A DNA stretch of 64,000 nucleotides from Paracoccus sp041927875 (lineage in GTDB: Bacteria; Pseudomonadota; Alphaproteobacteria; Rhodobacterales; Rhodobacteraceae). The notes beneath the pieces were generated by a model, which saw only the letters and a list, made by a program, of their open reading frames with translations, did no database searches and had not been told where the DNA came from. The translations under genes and the position numbers were made by a program. The stretch is taken from the NCBI RefSeq assembly GCF_041927875.1, contig NZ_JBHFHN010000001.1. The stretch is one strand, 5' to 3'. Positions within the stretch are counted from its first letter, which is position 1; each line of letters opens with the position of its first letter. This document shows positions 18,574 through 27,754 of this stretch, in pieces.

Positions 18574-19890
18574 TCAGTCGGCCCCGCCGAAAAGCGCCGC
18601 ATATTCGCCCTGCTGGCGCGCGGTCCAGCGCAGGGTCAGGCGGTGGCCGGTCTCGGTTTCCCGGTCGTCCTGCACCACGCCCGCATCATGCAGCCAGGCG
18701 CGCGCGCGGCCATCGGCAAAGGTCAGGTCGATCACCTGCACCCGGCGCGCGCCGTCGCGGGATTGTTCCAATTCGTCCAGCCGCGCCTCGATGGCCGCGA
18801 CAAGGCCGGGCAGGCCCTGCCCCGTCACCGCGCTGACCGCCGCCACATCGCCGCGCCGCGCGTCGGTGGTCAGCAGCGCCGCGCGGGTCTCGGGCGACAG
18901 CGCGTCGATCTTGTTCCAGACCTCGATCAGCGCCACATCCTCATCCACGCCCAGACTGTCCAGGATGTCGCCCACGTCACCGGCCTGTTCCTCGGTCTCG
19001 GGGTGGGAAATGTCGCGCACATGCAGGATCAGGTCGGCCTCCAGCACCTCCTCCAGCGTGGCGCGGAAGGCGGCGACCAGTTCATGCGGCAGATCGCTGA
19101 TGAAACCCACGGTGTCCGACAGGATCACCTTGCGCCCCGAGGGCAGGGTGAGGCCGCGCATCGTCGGATCCAGCGTGGCAAACAGCATGTCCTTGGCCAT
19201 CACCTCGGCCCCGGTCAGGTGGTTGAACAGCGTCGATTTGCCGGCATTGGTATAGCCGACCAAGGCGACGATCGGGAACGGCACCTTGCGACGGGCCGAT
19301 CGGTGAAGCTCGCGCGTTTTCACCACCTTGGCCAGTTGCCGGCGCAGGCGGATCACCTGTTCGTCGATGGCGCGGCGGTCGGCCTCGATCTGGGTTTCGC
19401 CGGGGCCGCCGACAAAGCCGAAACCGCCGCGCTGCCGTTCCAGGTGGGTCCAGGCGCGCACCAGGCGACTGCGTTGATAGCTGAGTGCCGCCAGTTCCAC
19501 CTGCAACACCCCTTCGCGGGTGCGGGCGCGGTCGGCGAAGATTTCCAGGATCAACGCGGTGCGATCCAGCAGTTTGACATCCCAGTGTTTTTCCAGATTG
19601 CGCTGCTGCACCGGTGTCACCGGGCCGTCGACCAGCACCAGGTCGATCTCGGACTCGCGCAGCTGGGCCCCGATTTCATCCAGCTTGCCGGTGCCGAACA
19701 GATGGCCCGGATGCGGGTCGCGCAGCCGCACGACCTCGGCGCCCTGAATGTCCAGATCGGGCAGCGCGGCGGCAAGCGCCACGGCCTCGGACAGGGCCAG
19801 GTCGGGGGCGCGGCGGGTGCGGCCATCGCGCAGATCGGGGTGGATCACAAAGGCGCGGGTCAGGGCCTTTGCGGTGTCATGCGCGCTCAA
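18574..19890 (-). CDS. hflX: Ribosome-associated GTPase HflX
   Basis: A 438-residue GTPase that in other bacteria splits stalled or hibernating ribosomes. The N-terminal HflX domain has the conserved HPGHLFGTGKLDEI segment, followed by the glycine-rich linker GGFGFVGGPGETQIE. The G domain has G1 GYTNAGKST, G3 DTVGFISDLP and G4 NKID. It overlaps hfq by 4 bp: the apparent start is TTG 19890, formed as TTGA with the hfq stop codon, so it is probably translationally coupled. The hfq-hflX order is widely conserved. Confidence 0.95.
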   Translation of the reverse strand: MSAHDTAKALTRAFVIHPDLRDGRTRRAPDLALSEAVALAAALPDLDIQGAEVVRLRDPHPGHLFGTGKLDEIGAQLRESEIDLVLVDGPVTPVQQRNLEKHWDVKLLDRTALILEIFADRARTREGVLQVELAALSYQRSRLVRAWTHLERQRGGFGFVGGPGETQIEADRRAIDEQVIRLRRQLAKVVKTRELHRSARRKVPFPIVALVGYTNAGKSTLFNHLTGAEVMAKDMLFATLDPTMRGLTLPSGRKVILSDTVGFISDLPHELVAAFRATLEEVLEADLILHVRDISHPETEEQAGDVGDILDSLGVDEDVALIEVWNKIDALSPETRAALLTTDARRGDVAAVSAVTGQGLPGLVAAIEARLDELEQSRDGARRVQVIDLTFADGRARAWLHDAGVVQDDRETETGHRLTLRWTARQQGEYAALFGGAD

Positions 19891-20120
19891 TCGTCGCCTT
19901 CATAAAGGGTGATGGGCTGGCCGGGCATGATCGTGGAAATCGCGTGTTTATACACCAGTTGCGATTGGCCGTCGCGGCGCAGAAGCACGCAGAAATTGTC
20001 GAACCAGGTGATGACGCCCTGCAATTTCACGCCGTTGATCAGAAAGATCGTCACCGCGACCTTCGATTTGCGGACGTGGTTCAGAAAGGCGTCCTGAAGG
20101 TTCTGCTTGTCCGAGGCCAT
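19887..20120 (-). CDS. hfq: RNA chaperone Hfq
   Basis: A 77-residue Sm-like protein that forms hexamers and pairs small RNAs with mRNAs. The Sm1 region (VTIFLINGVKLQGVITWFDN) and the Sm2 YKHAIST motif are intact; QNLQDAFLNHVRK is the N-terminal helix with the distal-face residues. The C-terminal tail is very short (MPGQPITLYEGDD), as is usual in alphaproteobacteria. It heads the hfq-hflX pair; about 158 bp lie between its start and the trkH stop, enough for its own promoter. Confidence 0.97.
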   Translation of the reverse strand: MASDKQNLQDAFLNHVRKSKVAVTIFLINGVKLQGVITWFDNFCVLLRRDGQSQLVYKHAISTIMPGQPITLYEGDD

Positions 20121-20278
20121 GGGCGTTTCCTTGCTTCTTCGTGGGCTTCTTGGTGGTGGTTCTTGTCGTCAGCTCAAGGGGTTGCGGGGCGCGGCCGGGG
20201 ATCACCCCGCCGATCACTTTAGCGCTAGTCGATTTGTGGCGTGACTGCAAGTCCATGTCCAGACCATGTCCGACGCTA

Positions 20279-21928
20279 TCAGGACCGCCACAATTCGCGG
20301 TTGAACAGCGCCAGAATGGCCAGCGTTTCCAGCCGCCCCAGCACCATTGCGCCGGCCAGCACCGCCTTGGTCATGTCCGCCAGCCCCGACCAGCTTGGCG
20401 CGCCGACGCCGGTCAGCGCACCCGACACCGCCGCCAGCGGCCCGGTGTTCGACAAGGCCGAGATCGACAGCATCATCGCCTGAAGAAAGGCCAGGTTGGA
20501 CAGCGACACAAGCGCGGTGACGACGGCGATGGCGGCGGCAAACAGCATGAAGAACAGGAAGGCCAGAAATGCCGCCTCGCTGCGCAGCCGGCGGGCGATG
20601 CGGCCGCCGCCGGGAACGACCGCGGGATGCAGCAGGCGGTCAAGCTCATGCCGGCCGTGCATCATCAGCGCCGCGACGCGCAACAGCTTGACCCCGCCCG
20701 CGACGGTGGCGACGCCGCCCCCGGTGATCGCCAGCCCGGCCAGCATCAGCCCCGGCGCCGACAGCCCCGACCAGCCGCGTGCCAGGGCAAAGTCGCGCGC
20801 CTCGAACCCGGTGGTGGTCAGGAAGGACAAGGCGGTAAAGGCCCCGGCCCAGGCGGTGCGGGCGGCCTCGGCCAGGTTCTGCCAGGGGGTGATCGCCTGG
20901 GTCGGCACGGCGGCGTGAAAGGCGATGTGGCGCGCCACCAAGACGGCGGGCACGGCAATCACGATCAGCGCCGCCAGCCGCAATTCGGGATCGCGCGCCA
21001 GCCGGTCGGAAGCGCGCAGCAGCTTGCCCTCGGCCGGCCACAGGCGGCGCGATAGCGCAAGGATCAGGACAAGCGCGATCAGCACCTCGCCCATCAGCCC
21101 CGATCCGGCGGTCAGGCCGATGGGCTGCGGCCCCGCAGTCATCCCCGCCACCGGCCCCGCGATCGGCGTGATCCCCGAGGTCGAGACCGTGGCCATCGCG
21201 TGACACAACGCCACCAGCGCCGGATCGCCCGCCAGCATCAGCGCCACCCACAAGCCCAGCGTGATCGCCGCATAGACCGGCGCCAGAACACGCGCAAAGC
21301 GCATCAGCCGGGCGGCGGCGTCCACCGCCTCGCCCGGCACGGGTTGCAGCCGCGCCCCGGCTCGACCTGCATCCGCGCCCGCCCCCACGCCCAGCCGCGT
21401 CAGGTTGTCCTGACTGCCGCCGCCGGGCGCCGACATCATCTCGAACCCGCCGATCTTCAGCGGCGCCAGGATCGAGATCGCCGCGATCAGGATGAACAGA
21501 CCGCCCAGCCAGCCCACGATCGCGCGCCACAGATGCAGGCTGGGCGACAGCCGCGCCGGGTCATAAAGCGTGGCCCCCGTGGTGGTGAAGGCCGACACCA
21601 TTTCCCACCAGGCGTTGAACAGGCCGGTGTCGGGGATCGATTCATTGAACGGGATCGCCAAACCCAGGGGCAGCAGCGTAAAGGCCGCCAGCACGGTCAG
21701 CAGATGCGACCGCGCCTGGCGCGCGGTGCCCGGCGGCGCGGGATCGGCGCTGGTCGCCAGCCCCGCCAGCACCACCAGGATCAGCCCCAGGCTGCCCGCA
21801 TGCAGGAACGACCGCGCCACCCGCAGATCATGCGCCACCCCGGCATGGATCGCGGGCACGAACATCGCGATGCAGCCGATCCCGGCCAGGATCACCATCA
21901 GCGGCAGGCGGCGCGCCAGTCGGGTCAT
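20279..21928 (-). CDS. trkH: Potassium uptake protein TrkH
   Basis: A 549-residue polytopic K+ transporter subunit of the SKT superfamily with repeated membrane-pore-membrane units. Selectivity-filter-like glycine turns occur in TTTGATLYDP, VSTSGITP, TTTGFEARDF and LSNTGPLA. It works with the cytoplasmic TrkA encoded just upstream (9-bp gap), which gates it through NAD(H)/ATP binding. Length is somewhat above the E. coli protein because of extra residues between helices. Confidence 0.93.
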   Translation of the reverse strand: MTRLARRLPLMVILAGIGCIAMFVPAIHAGVAHDLRVARSFLHAGSLGLILVVLAGLATSADPAPPGTARQARSHLLTVLAAFTLLPLGLAIPFNESIPDTGLFNAWWEMVSAFTTTGATLYDPARLSPSLHLWRAIVGWLGGLFILIAAISILAPLKIGGFEMMSAPGGGSQDNLTRLGVGAGADAGRAGARLQPVPGEAVDAAARLMRFARVLAPVYAAITLGLWVALMLAGDPALVALCHAMATVSTSGITPIAGPVAGMTAGPQPIGLTAGSGLMGEVLIALVLILALSRRLWPAEGKLLRASDRLARDPELRLAALIVIAVPAVLVARHIAFHAAVPTQAITPWQNLAEAARTAWAGAFTALSFLTTTGFEARDFALARGWSGLSAPGLMLAGLAITGGGVATVAGGVKLLRVAALMMHGRHELDRLLHPAVVPGGGRIARRLRSEAAFLAFLFFMLFAAAIAVVTALVSLSNLAFLQAMMLSISALSNTGPLAAVSGALTGVGAPSWSGLADMTKAVLAGAMVLGRLETLAILALFNRELWRS

Positions 21929-21937
21929 CGCGCGCCC

Positions 21938-23314
21938 CTAGAAATAGTCGATCGAGACCTGCAGCAGGCGCTCGATCTCGGGGACATCGGCGCTGAGGCT
22001 GAAGATCACCACCACGTCGCCTTCCTCGATGCGGGTGTCGCCGGTAGGCATCACCACGCGGCCCGATTTCATCACCGCGCCCAGCACCGCGCCTTCGGGA
22101 AAGCCTACATCGCGGATCGCCCGGCCCGTCAGGGGCGAGGTCGACAGCACCTGTGCCTCGATCACCTCGGCCTCGGCATCGCCGATCGAATAGATCGCGC
22201 GCACCCGGCCATGGCGGATGTGGCGCAGGATCGAGCTGACGGTGGTGGCGCGCGGGTTGATATGGGCGTCGATGTTCAGTTCCGCCGCCAGCGGCACCAT
22301 GGTCGGGTCATTGACCAGCGAAATCGCCATCCGCGCCCCAAGGGCCTTGGCGCGCACCGCGCCCAGGATGTTGGTCTTGTCGTCATCGGTCAGCATCAGG
22401 ATCGCATCGGTGCGTTCCACCCCGGCCTCGTCCAGCAGTTCGGCCGACAGCCCGTCGCCATGCAGCACGATGGTGCGCGCCAGACTGTCGGCGGCCAGTT
22501 CCGCCCGCGCCCGGTCGCTGTCGATGATCCGCGCCCGGATACCGGTGCCGCGCTGTTCCAGCTTTTGCGCCACCGTCAGCCCGACATTGCCGCCGCCGAC
22601 GATCAGCACCCGTTCCGCCCGCGCCCCGGATTTTCCGAAGATCTCGACGGTGCGCGGCAGATCCTCGGTGACGGTCAGCACGTGGATGTGGTCGCCCGCA
22701 AACAACTGGTCGCGCGGCTCGGGCGCGAACAGGCGCCCCTCGCGGCGGATCCCCACCACCCGCGCCCGCAGCGAGGAAAACAGGTCGGTCAGATCGGTCA
22801 GCGGCGTGTTCAGCACCGGGCAATTGCCATCCAGCGCAAGGCCCAGCAGCTGCGCCCGCCCACCCAGAAAGGTCTCGGCGTCAAAGGCCGAGGGCACCGC
22901 CAGCCGCTTCAGCGCCGCCTCGGCGACCTCGATTTCGGGGCTGATGATGACGTCGATGGGCAGGTGCTCGGTCTGGTAAAGGTCGGAATAGATCGCATCC
23001 AGATAGGCGCGGCTCCGGATGCGGGCGATCTTGCGGGTGACGGCAAAGACCGAATGCGCGATCTGGCAGATCACCATGTTCACTTCGTCGGACTGGGTGG
23101 CGGCGATGATCAGATCGCAATCGCGCGCACCGGCGCGGTCCAGCACCTCGGGGTGGCTGGCAAAGCCGACCACGCCCTGCACATCCAGCGCATCGGTGGC
23201 GCGCCGCACCAGTTCGGGGTTGGCGTCGATGACGGTGATGTCATTGCGTTCGCCCGACAGATGCCGGGCGATCTGCCAGCCCACCTGGCCCGCACCGCAG
23301 ACGATGATCTTCAT
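21938..23314 (-). CDS. trkA: Trk potassium uptake regulatory protein TrkA
   Basis: A 458-residue peripheral membrane protein with two tandem RCK units. The first nucleotide-binding fold begins at the start (KIIVCGAGQVGWQIARHL) and the second near residue 230 (RVLIVGGGNVGLTVAQKL); each is followed by an RCK_C subdomain. It binds NAD(H) and ATP and controls TrkH. The location, downstream of ntrYX and upstream of hfq, is the classical rhodobacterial arrangement. Confidence 0.95.
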   Translation of the reverse strand: MKIIVCGAGQVGWQIARHLSGERNDITVIDANPELVRRATDALDVQGVVGFASHPEVLDRAGARDCDLIIAATQSDEVNMVICQIAHSVFAVTRKIARIRSRAYLDAIYSDLYQTEHLPIDVIISPEIEVAEAALKRLAVPSAFDAETFLGGRAQLLGLALDGNCPVLNTPLTDLTDLFSSLRARVVGIRREGRLFAPEPRDQLFAGDHIHVLTVTEDLPRTVEIFGKSGARAERVLIVGGGNVGLTVAQKLEQRGTGIRARIIDSDRARAELAADSLARTIVLHGDGLSAELLDEAGVERTDAILMLTDDDKTNILGAVRAKALGARMAISLVNDPTMVPLAAELNIDAHINPRATTVSSILRHIRHGRVRAIYSIGDAEAEVIEAQVLSTSPLTGRAIRDVGFPEGAVLGAVMKSGRVVMPTGDTRIEEGDVVVIFSLSADVPEIERLLQVSIDYF

Positions 23315-23386
23315 GGCCGTCCTTTCGCTTGCCCCCCGTTGTCGCGCGCGGGCGGGCTTGCGTCAACGGGGGCTGCAGCGGGCCGC

Positions 23387-23899
23387 TTACCGCAGCGCCT
23401 GAACCACCTCGTCGGCCTTTTCGGACATCAACTGGAAATGCCGATGCGCCGAGGCCTGCGTCAGCTTGCGATCACAATTCCTGAGCCAGTCCCGCAATTC
23501 CTGAGACCGCCAGTCTTGCAGGTCGTTCAACAGGTGATCGGCCCGGATCGTGCGCGCGGTCTGGCGCAGGCTGTCGCGGCCATGTTCGGCCATTGTCTGC
23601 GCGAAGGCCCGCAGGATCAGATCAAGGTCGCGCGCCAGCCGGTTGGAATCCTGTTCCAGCCGAACGCATGCAGCCTGGTCCAGTTCGATGCCGTGACCCT
23701 TGACGGAAAAGCCGTCGCGCACCTTGGCAATCTCGGCCTGAAGCGCGGCGATGGCCTCGGTCAGTTCGGTCTGGATCTGATCGCGGGTCTTGCGCCGATC
23801 CGCCTGCGCAAGCCGTGGCGCCCAATAAAGCAGGATCACCGGCACCGCGATCGCCGCCAGCGCCGAAACGACGCTGGCCAAGGTTGAAATGCTGTCCAT
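23387..23899 (-). CDS. Hypothetical single-pass membrane protein
   Basis: A 170-residue protein with one N-terminal hydrophobic helix (ISTLASVVSALAAIAVPVIL) followed by a charged, mainly helical soluble part beginning RLAQADRRKTRDQIQTELTE. It contains two cysteines and no motif I recognise. I prefer the ATG at 23899; a GTG one codon earlier is also in frame. It is inserted between ntrX and trkA on the same strand with about 50-70 bp gaps either side, where relatives usually have these genes adjacent. Confidence 0.65.
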   Translation of the reverse strand: MDSISTLASVVSALAAIAVPVILLYWAPRLAQADRRKTRDQIQTELTEAIAALQAEIAKVRDGFSVKGHGIELDQAACVRLEQDSNRLARDLDLILRAFAQTMAEHGRDSLRQTARTIRADHLLNDLQDWRSQELRDWLRNCDRKLTQASAHRHFQLMSEKADEVVQALR

Positions 23900-23953
23900 C
23901 ACAATACACCTTCATGGCCCGAAAATCCGCCGGGCCGGTTGCGGTCCTGATCT

Positions 23954-25333
23954 CTAATCCTCGCCCACCACATGTCCCGAGACGACGCCCAGCGACTTCA
24001 GCTTGCGGTGCAGGGCGCTGCGTTCCATGCCGACGAAACCGGCGGTGCGGCTGATGTTGCCGCCGAAGCGGTTGATCTGGGTGACCAGATATTCGCGTTC
24101 GAACAGCTCGCGCGCCTCGCGCAGGGGCAGCGCGGTCATCGGCGCGGCCAGCGTCACACGGCCCTCGGACTCGTCGCTGCCGGCGGGGCCGCCGACCTCG
24201 CGCGGGTCGATCGGGCCTTGGCCCTCGCCCAGGATCAGGATGCGTTCAATGACGTTGCGCAACTGCCGGATGTTGCCGGGCCAGTCCATCGTCTGCAGGA
24301 CCGAGGCCGCATCCGCCGCGATCTCGCGCAGCGGCAGGCCCTGGCTTGCGTGAAAACCGGCGATGAAATGCTGGGCCAGTTCGACGATATCCTCGCGCCG
24401 TTCCGACAGCGCGGGCACGGCGACGGGGACGACGTTCAGCCGGTCGAACAGTTCCTGGCGGAAGTTGCCGGCGGCGATTTCGGCGGGCAGGTTGCGCGTG
24501 GTCGAGGAGATCACCCGCACATCCACCTGCACCTTGTTGGCCCCACCCGCGCGGGTGAAGCTTTGTTCGGTCAGCACCCGCAGCAGGCGCGGCTGGGTGC
24601 CCATCGGCAGGTCGCCCACCTCATCGAAATAGATGATGCCGCCATGCGCCTGTTCCAGCAGGCCCTTTTCGATGCCGCGATCAGGGCTTTCGCGGCCAAA
24701 CAGCACGTCCTCCATCCGGTCGGGGTCGATGGCGGCGCAGGTCACGGTCACGAAGGGCGCATCGGCGCGCGTCGAATGGGCGTGGATATAGCGCGCGGCC
24801 ATTTCCTTGCCCGATCCCGGCGCGCCGGTCAGCATCACGCGGGCGTTCGATTTCGTCACCTTGTCAAGCTGGTCGCGCAGCTTGCGAAACGCGGGCGAGG
24901 CCCCCAGCATGTCGGCCGGGCTGGTCTCGCGCTTGCGCAGGCTGGCGTTTTCGCGCCGCAGCTTCGACGCCTCCATCGCGCGGCCGATGACGACCAGCAA
25001 CTGATCGATGTTGAAGGGCTTTTCGATGAAATCATAAGCGCCCTGCTTGATCGCGGCGACGGCGATTTCGATATTCCCATGCCCCGAGATGATGACCACC
25101 GGCACATCGGGCATGTTGCGCTTGACCAGCTTCAGGATGTCGATCCCGTCCATCCGGCTGTCCTTCAGCCAGATGTCCAGGATCAGCAGCGCCGGCGCCT
25201 CGGCGTTGATCTGGGCCATTGCCTCGTCGGAATTGCCGGCCAGCCGGATCGGGAAACCCTCATCCTTCAGGATGTCGCCGATCAGTTCGCGGATGTCCTT
25301 TTCGTCGTCCACAATCAGGATGTCGTTGCTCAT
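23954..25333 (-). CDS. ntrX: Nitrogen response regulator NtrX, lacking GAFTGA
   Basis: A 459-residue NtrC-family response regulator. The receiver domain has acidic residues at IVDDEKD and the phosphoacceptor Asp53 (LILDIWLKD). The AAA+ domain has Walker A GAPGSGKE and Walker B GGIIYFDEVGD, and the Fis-type helix-turn-helix ends the protein (GNISRTAGFVGMERSALHRK). Where sigma-54 activators carry GAFTGA it reads FGRESPDRGIEKG, so it should not remodel sigma-54 holoenzyme. It starts directly after the ntrY stop and would be phosphorylated by NtrY. Confidence 0.94.
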   Translation of the reverse strand: MSNDILIVDDEKDIRELIGDILKDEGFPIRLAGNSDEAMAQINAEAPALLILDIWLKDSRMDGIDILKLVKRNMPDVPVVIISGHGNIEIAVAAIKQGAYDFIEKPFNIDQLLVVIGRAMEASKLRRENASLRKRETSPADMLGASPAFRKLRDQLDKVTKSNARVMLTGAPGSGKEMAARYIHAHSTRADAPFVTVTCAAIDPDRMEDVLFGRESPDRGIEKGLLEQAHGGIIYFDEVGDLPMGTQPRLLRVLTEQSFTRAGGANKVQVDVRVISSTTRNLPAEIAAGNFRQELFDRLNVVPVAVPALSERREDIVELAQHFIAGFHASQGLPLREIAADAASVLQTMDWPGNIRQLRNVIERILILGEGQGPIDPREVGGPAGSDESEGRVTLAAPMTALPLREARELFEREYLVTQINRFGGNISRTAGFVGMERSALHRKLKSLGVVSGHVVGED

Positions 25334-27703
25334 CTATCTGCCTTCGGTCTGCATGTCTGGGCCGCCTTCTGGATGGGCGGTCTCGACGGGGGATTTGAAC
25401 GGGTCGCGCGGGCTGCGCGGCAGGCTGGCGCGCGACGGGCCATGGCCGTTGCCGGTGGCGCCACGGGCGCGCGGCAGGCGGATCTCGGCCTGGGCGCCGC
25501 GCGGGGTCAGATCGTCCGGCCCATCGGTCAGCACAAGCGCGCCGCCATGTTCCTCGATGATCTTTTTCACGATCGGCAGACCCAGCCCGGTGCCGCCGGG
25601 GCGATGGGTGACATAGGGTTCGAACAGCCGGGATCGATCCTCGGGCAGGCCGATGCCATTGTCGCGGATGCGGATGATCGCGGCGTCGGGGGTGGTGGTC
25701 AGCGACAGATGCACCTGCGGCTGCCAGCCCTCGGGCGCGCCCTTCTGGCGCAGCATCCCGATCGCCTCGCCCGCGTTCTTGACCAGATTGGTGATCGCCT
25801 GGCCGATCATCGTGTCGTCAAAGGTCATCACCAGATCGCCGGGCGGAATGTCGGCCACCAGCCGGGCGCCATCCAGCGCGTCCTGTTGCAGCGTGGCAAT
25901 ATCGCGCAAGAGCCGCGCCAGATCGTGATCGCGCCGGTCGGGTTCGGGCATCCGCGCGAACTTTGAAAACTCGTCGATGATGCGGCGCAGATCGCCGGTC
26001 TGGCGGATGATGACGCCGGTATATTGGTCCAGCGCCTCGGCCTGATCGCCGGCCAGCGGTGCGAACTTGCGTCGCAACCGTTCGGCCGACAGCGCAATGG
26101 GGGTCAGCGGGTTCTTGATCTCATGCGCGATGCGGCGGGCGACATCGCCCCAGGCGGCCATGCGCTGCGCGCTGACCAGTTCGGTGACGTCCTCGAAGGC
26201 CACGACATAGCCTTCCGGGTTGCCATCGGCGGCGTGGCGCTTGGCAATGCGCACCAGCAGGCTTTCCAGACGGCCATCGCGGCTGACGCGGATTTCCTCT
26301 TGCACGACATCGGCGATGCCGTCGGTCAGCCGGGCAAAGAGCGCGGCGAATTCGGGCACGGCCTCGGCCAGCGGGCGGTCGTGATCGCGGGCCGGGTCAA
26401 GCGCCAGCAGGCGCTGCGCCGAGCGGTTCAGAAAATCGACCTCGCCCGCCGCATCCAGCCCGATCACCCCCGATGTGACCGAGGACAGCACGGAATCAAA
26501 CCGCCGCCCACGTTCCTCGGACGTGGCATTGGCCGCCACCAGCGCGTCGCGCTGTGCCTTAAGCTGCCGGGTCATGGTGTTGAACACCTGCCCCAAAGTG
26601 GCGATTTCGTCATTGCCGCTGGCCGGGCGCACCTGCACGTCCAGATCGCCGCCGCCCACCCGTTCGGCGGCCTGCGCCAACTGCCCGATGGGGCGCGACA
26701 GCCGTTCGGCCAGCCACAGCCCCAGCCACATCGCCGCCAGCGTCAGCAGCAGCGCAAAGCCCAGATACAGCAGCGCAAACTCGGCCAGCATCCGGCCCCG
26801 CGTCGCCTCAAGCTGGTTATAAAGGCCGACGGTTTCGCGGGTGTCGTCCAGAAGCCCCAGCAGATCGCCATCCACCGCGCGCGAGATATAGACGAAGCGG
26901 TCGGTCAGCGGGCTGATCTGCGCCAAAGCGCGGAACTCGTTGCTGGACCAATCCTCGATCAGCACGGTTTCGCCGGCGCGCGCGCGGTCCAGATCGGCGG
27001 GGCTGGGCTGTTCGTAATCGAAAAGATACGACCGGTCGCCCCGCGCCCGGATCTGGCCGGTGCCGTCGATGACAAAGGCCTCTTTCAGGCCGCGCTGCAC
27101 CTGCATCTGACCGGCGGTCAGCACCTCGCGCCAGTCGCCGTCGCTGATCAGCGGGCGTTCGTCGCGAGCGGCGGCCAGCATCGCGCGCAGCGCCCGCGCA
27201 TCGGCGGTCAGATCGCGGCGATGTTCGTTCTGATAGGCCTCGGCGGCATCCAGCGAGGTGGCGACCACGCGCTGCACCCGGTCGGAAAACCAGCCGTCCA
27301 GACCGATGTTGACGGTCAGCCCGCCGAACACGGCGACCAGAATGGTGGGCACCAAGGCCACGCCGGTAAAGATCGCCGCCAGCCGTGCGTGCAGCCGCGA
27401 CCCGGCCGAGCCGCGGCGGCGTTCGATGATCGCCCGCGCCAGCCGCGTCAGCACCAGCCCCGCGACGACCAGCAGATAGACCAGATCGACCAGCAGAAGG
27501 GTGCGCAGCCCCCCCGATTCCAGCCCCCGGCCAAAGGGACCAAGCGCGGCAAAGGTCGCAAGCGCCAGCACCGGGCCAAGCGCGACCAAAAGCAGCGTCA
27601 GGATGTTCAGCACCCGCCGACGCGCACCACGACGCCCCAGCCGCTGCCACAGCCCCGGCTGCACGGCTGGCCCCGTTGTCGAAATGCTGGCGTCGCGCGT
27701 CAT
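25334..27703 (-). CDS. ntrY: Membrane sensor histidine kinase NtrY
   Basis: A 789-residue sensor kinase. Two N-terminal helices (around residues 33-55 and 67-85) and a further one near 107 precede a periplasmic domain; another helix near residue 305 leads to a HAMP linker, a PAS domain (GVIGLDAAGEVDFLN), the H-box RRIAHEIKNPLTPIALSAER and a HATPase with DNGIGLP and GGTGLGLPIVKK. It controls NtrX in nitrogen and, in some alphaproteobacteria, redox responses. Genes are directly adjacent (no gap to ntrX). ntrC lies about 50 bp upstream. Confidence 0.94.
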   Translation of the reverse strand: MTRDASISTTGPAVQPGLWQRLGRRGARRRVLNILTLLLVALGPVLALATFAALGPFGRGLESGGLRTLLLVDLVYLLVVAGLVLTRLARAIIERRRGSAGSRLHARLAAIFTGVALVPTILVAVFGGLTVNIGLDGWFSDRVQRVVATSLDAAEAYQNEHRRDLTADARALRAMLAAARDERPLISDGDWREVLTAGQMQVQRGLKEAFVIDGTGQIRARGDRSYLFDYEQPSPADLDRARAGETVLIEDWSSNEFRALAQISPLTDRFVYISRAVDGDLLGLLDDTRETVGLYNQLEATRGRMLAEFALLYLGFALLLTLAAMWLGLWLAERLSRPIGQLAQAAERVGGGDLDVQVRPASGNDEIATLGQVFNTMTRQLKAQRDALVAANATSEERGRRFDSVLSSVTSGVIGLDAAGEVDFLNRSAQRLLALDPARDHDRPLAEAVPEFAALFARLTDGIADVVQEEIRVSRDGRLESLLVRIAKRHAADGNPEGYVVAFEDVTELVSAQRMAAWGDVARRIAHEIKNPLTPIALSAERLRRKFAPLAGDQAEALDQYTGVIIRQTGDLRRIIDEFSKFARMPEPDRRDHDLARLLRDIATLQQDALDGARLVADIPPGDLVMTFDDTMIGQAITNLVKNAGEAIGMLRQKGAPEGWQPQVHLSLTTTPDAAIIRIRDNGIGLPEDRSRLFEPYVTHRPGGTGLGLPIVKKIIEEHGGALVLTDGPDDLTPRGAQAEIRLPRARGATGNGHGPSRASLPRSPRDPFKSPVETAHPEGGPDMQTEGR

Positions 27704-27754
27704 CTGCCTTGCCCCCGGCGGGCCAAAGCGAAAAAGGCCACACCTGTTGCGCGT

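Noticed and set aside
21200..23887. Long open frame opposite trkH/trkA (about 895 codons)
   Set aside because: It lies entirely over trkA, trkH and the hypothetical gene on the other strand; composition is typical of GC-driven absence of stop codons.
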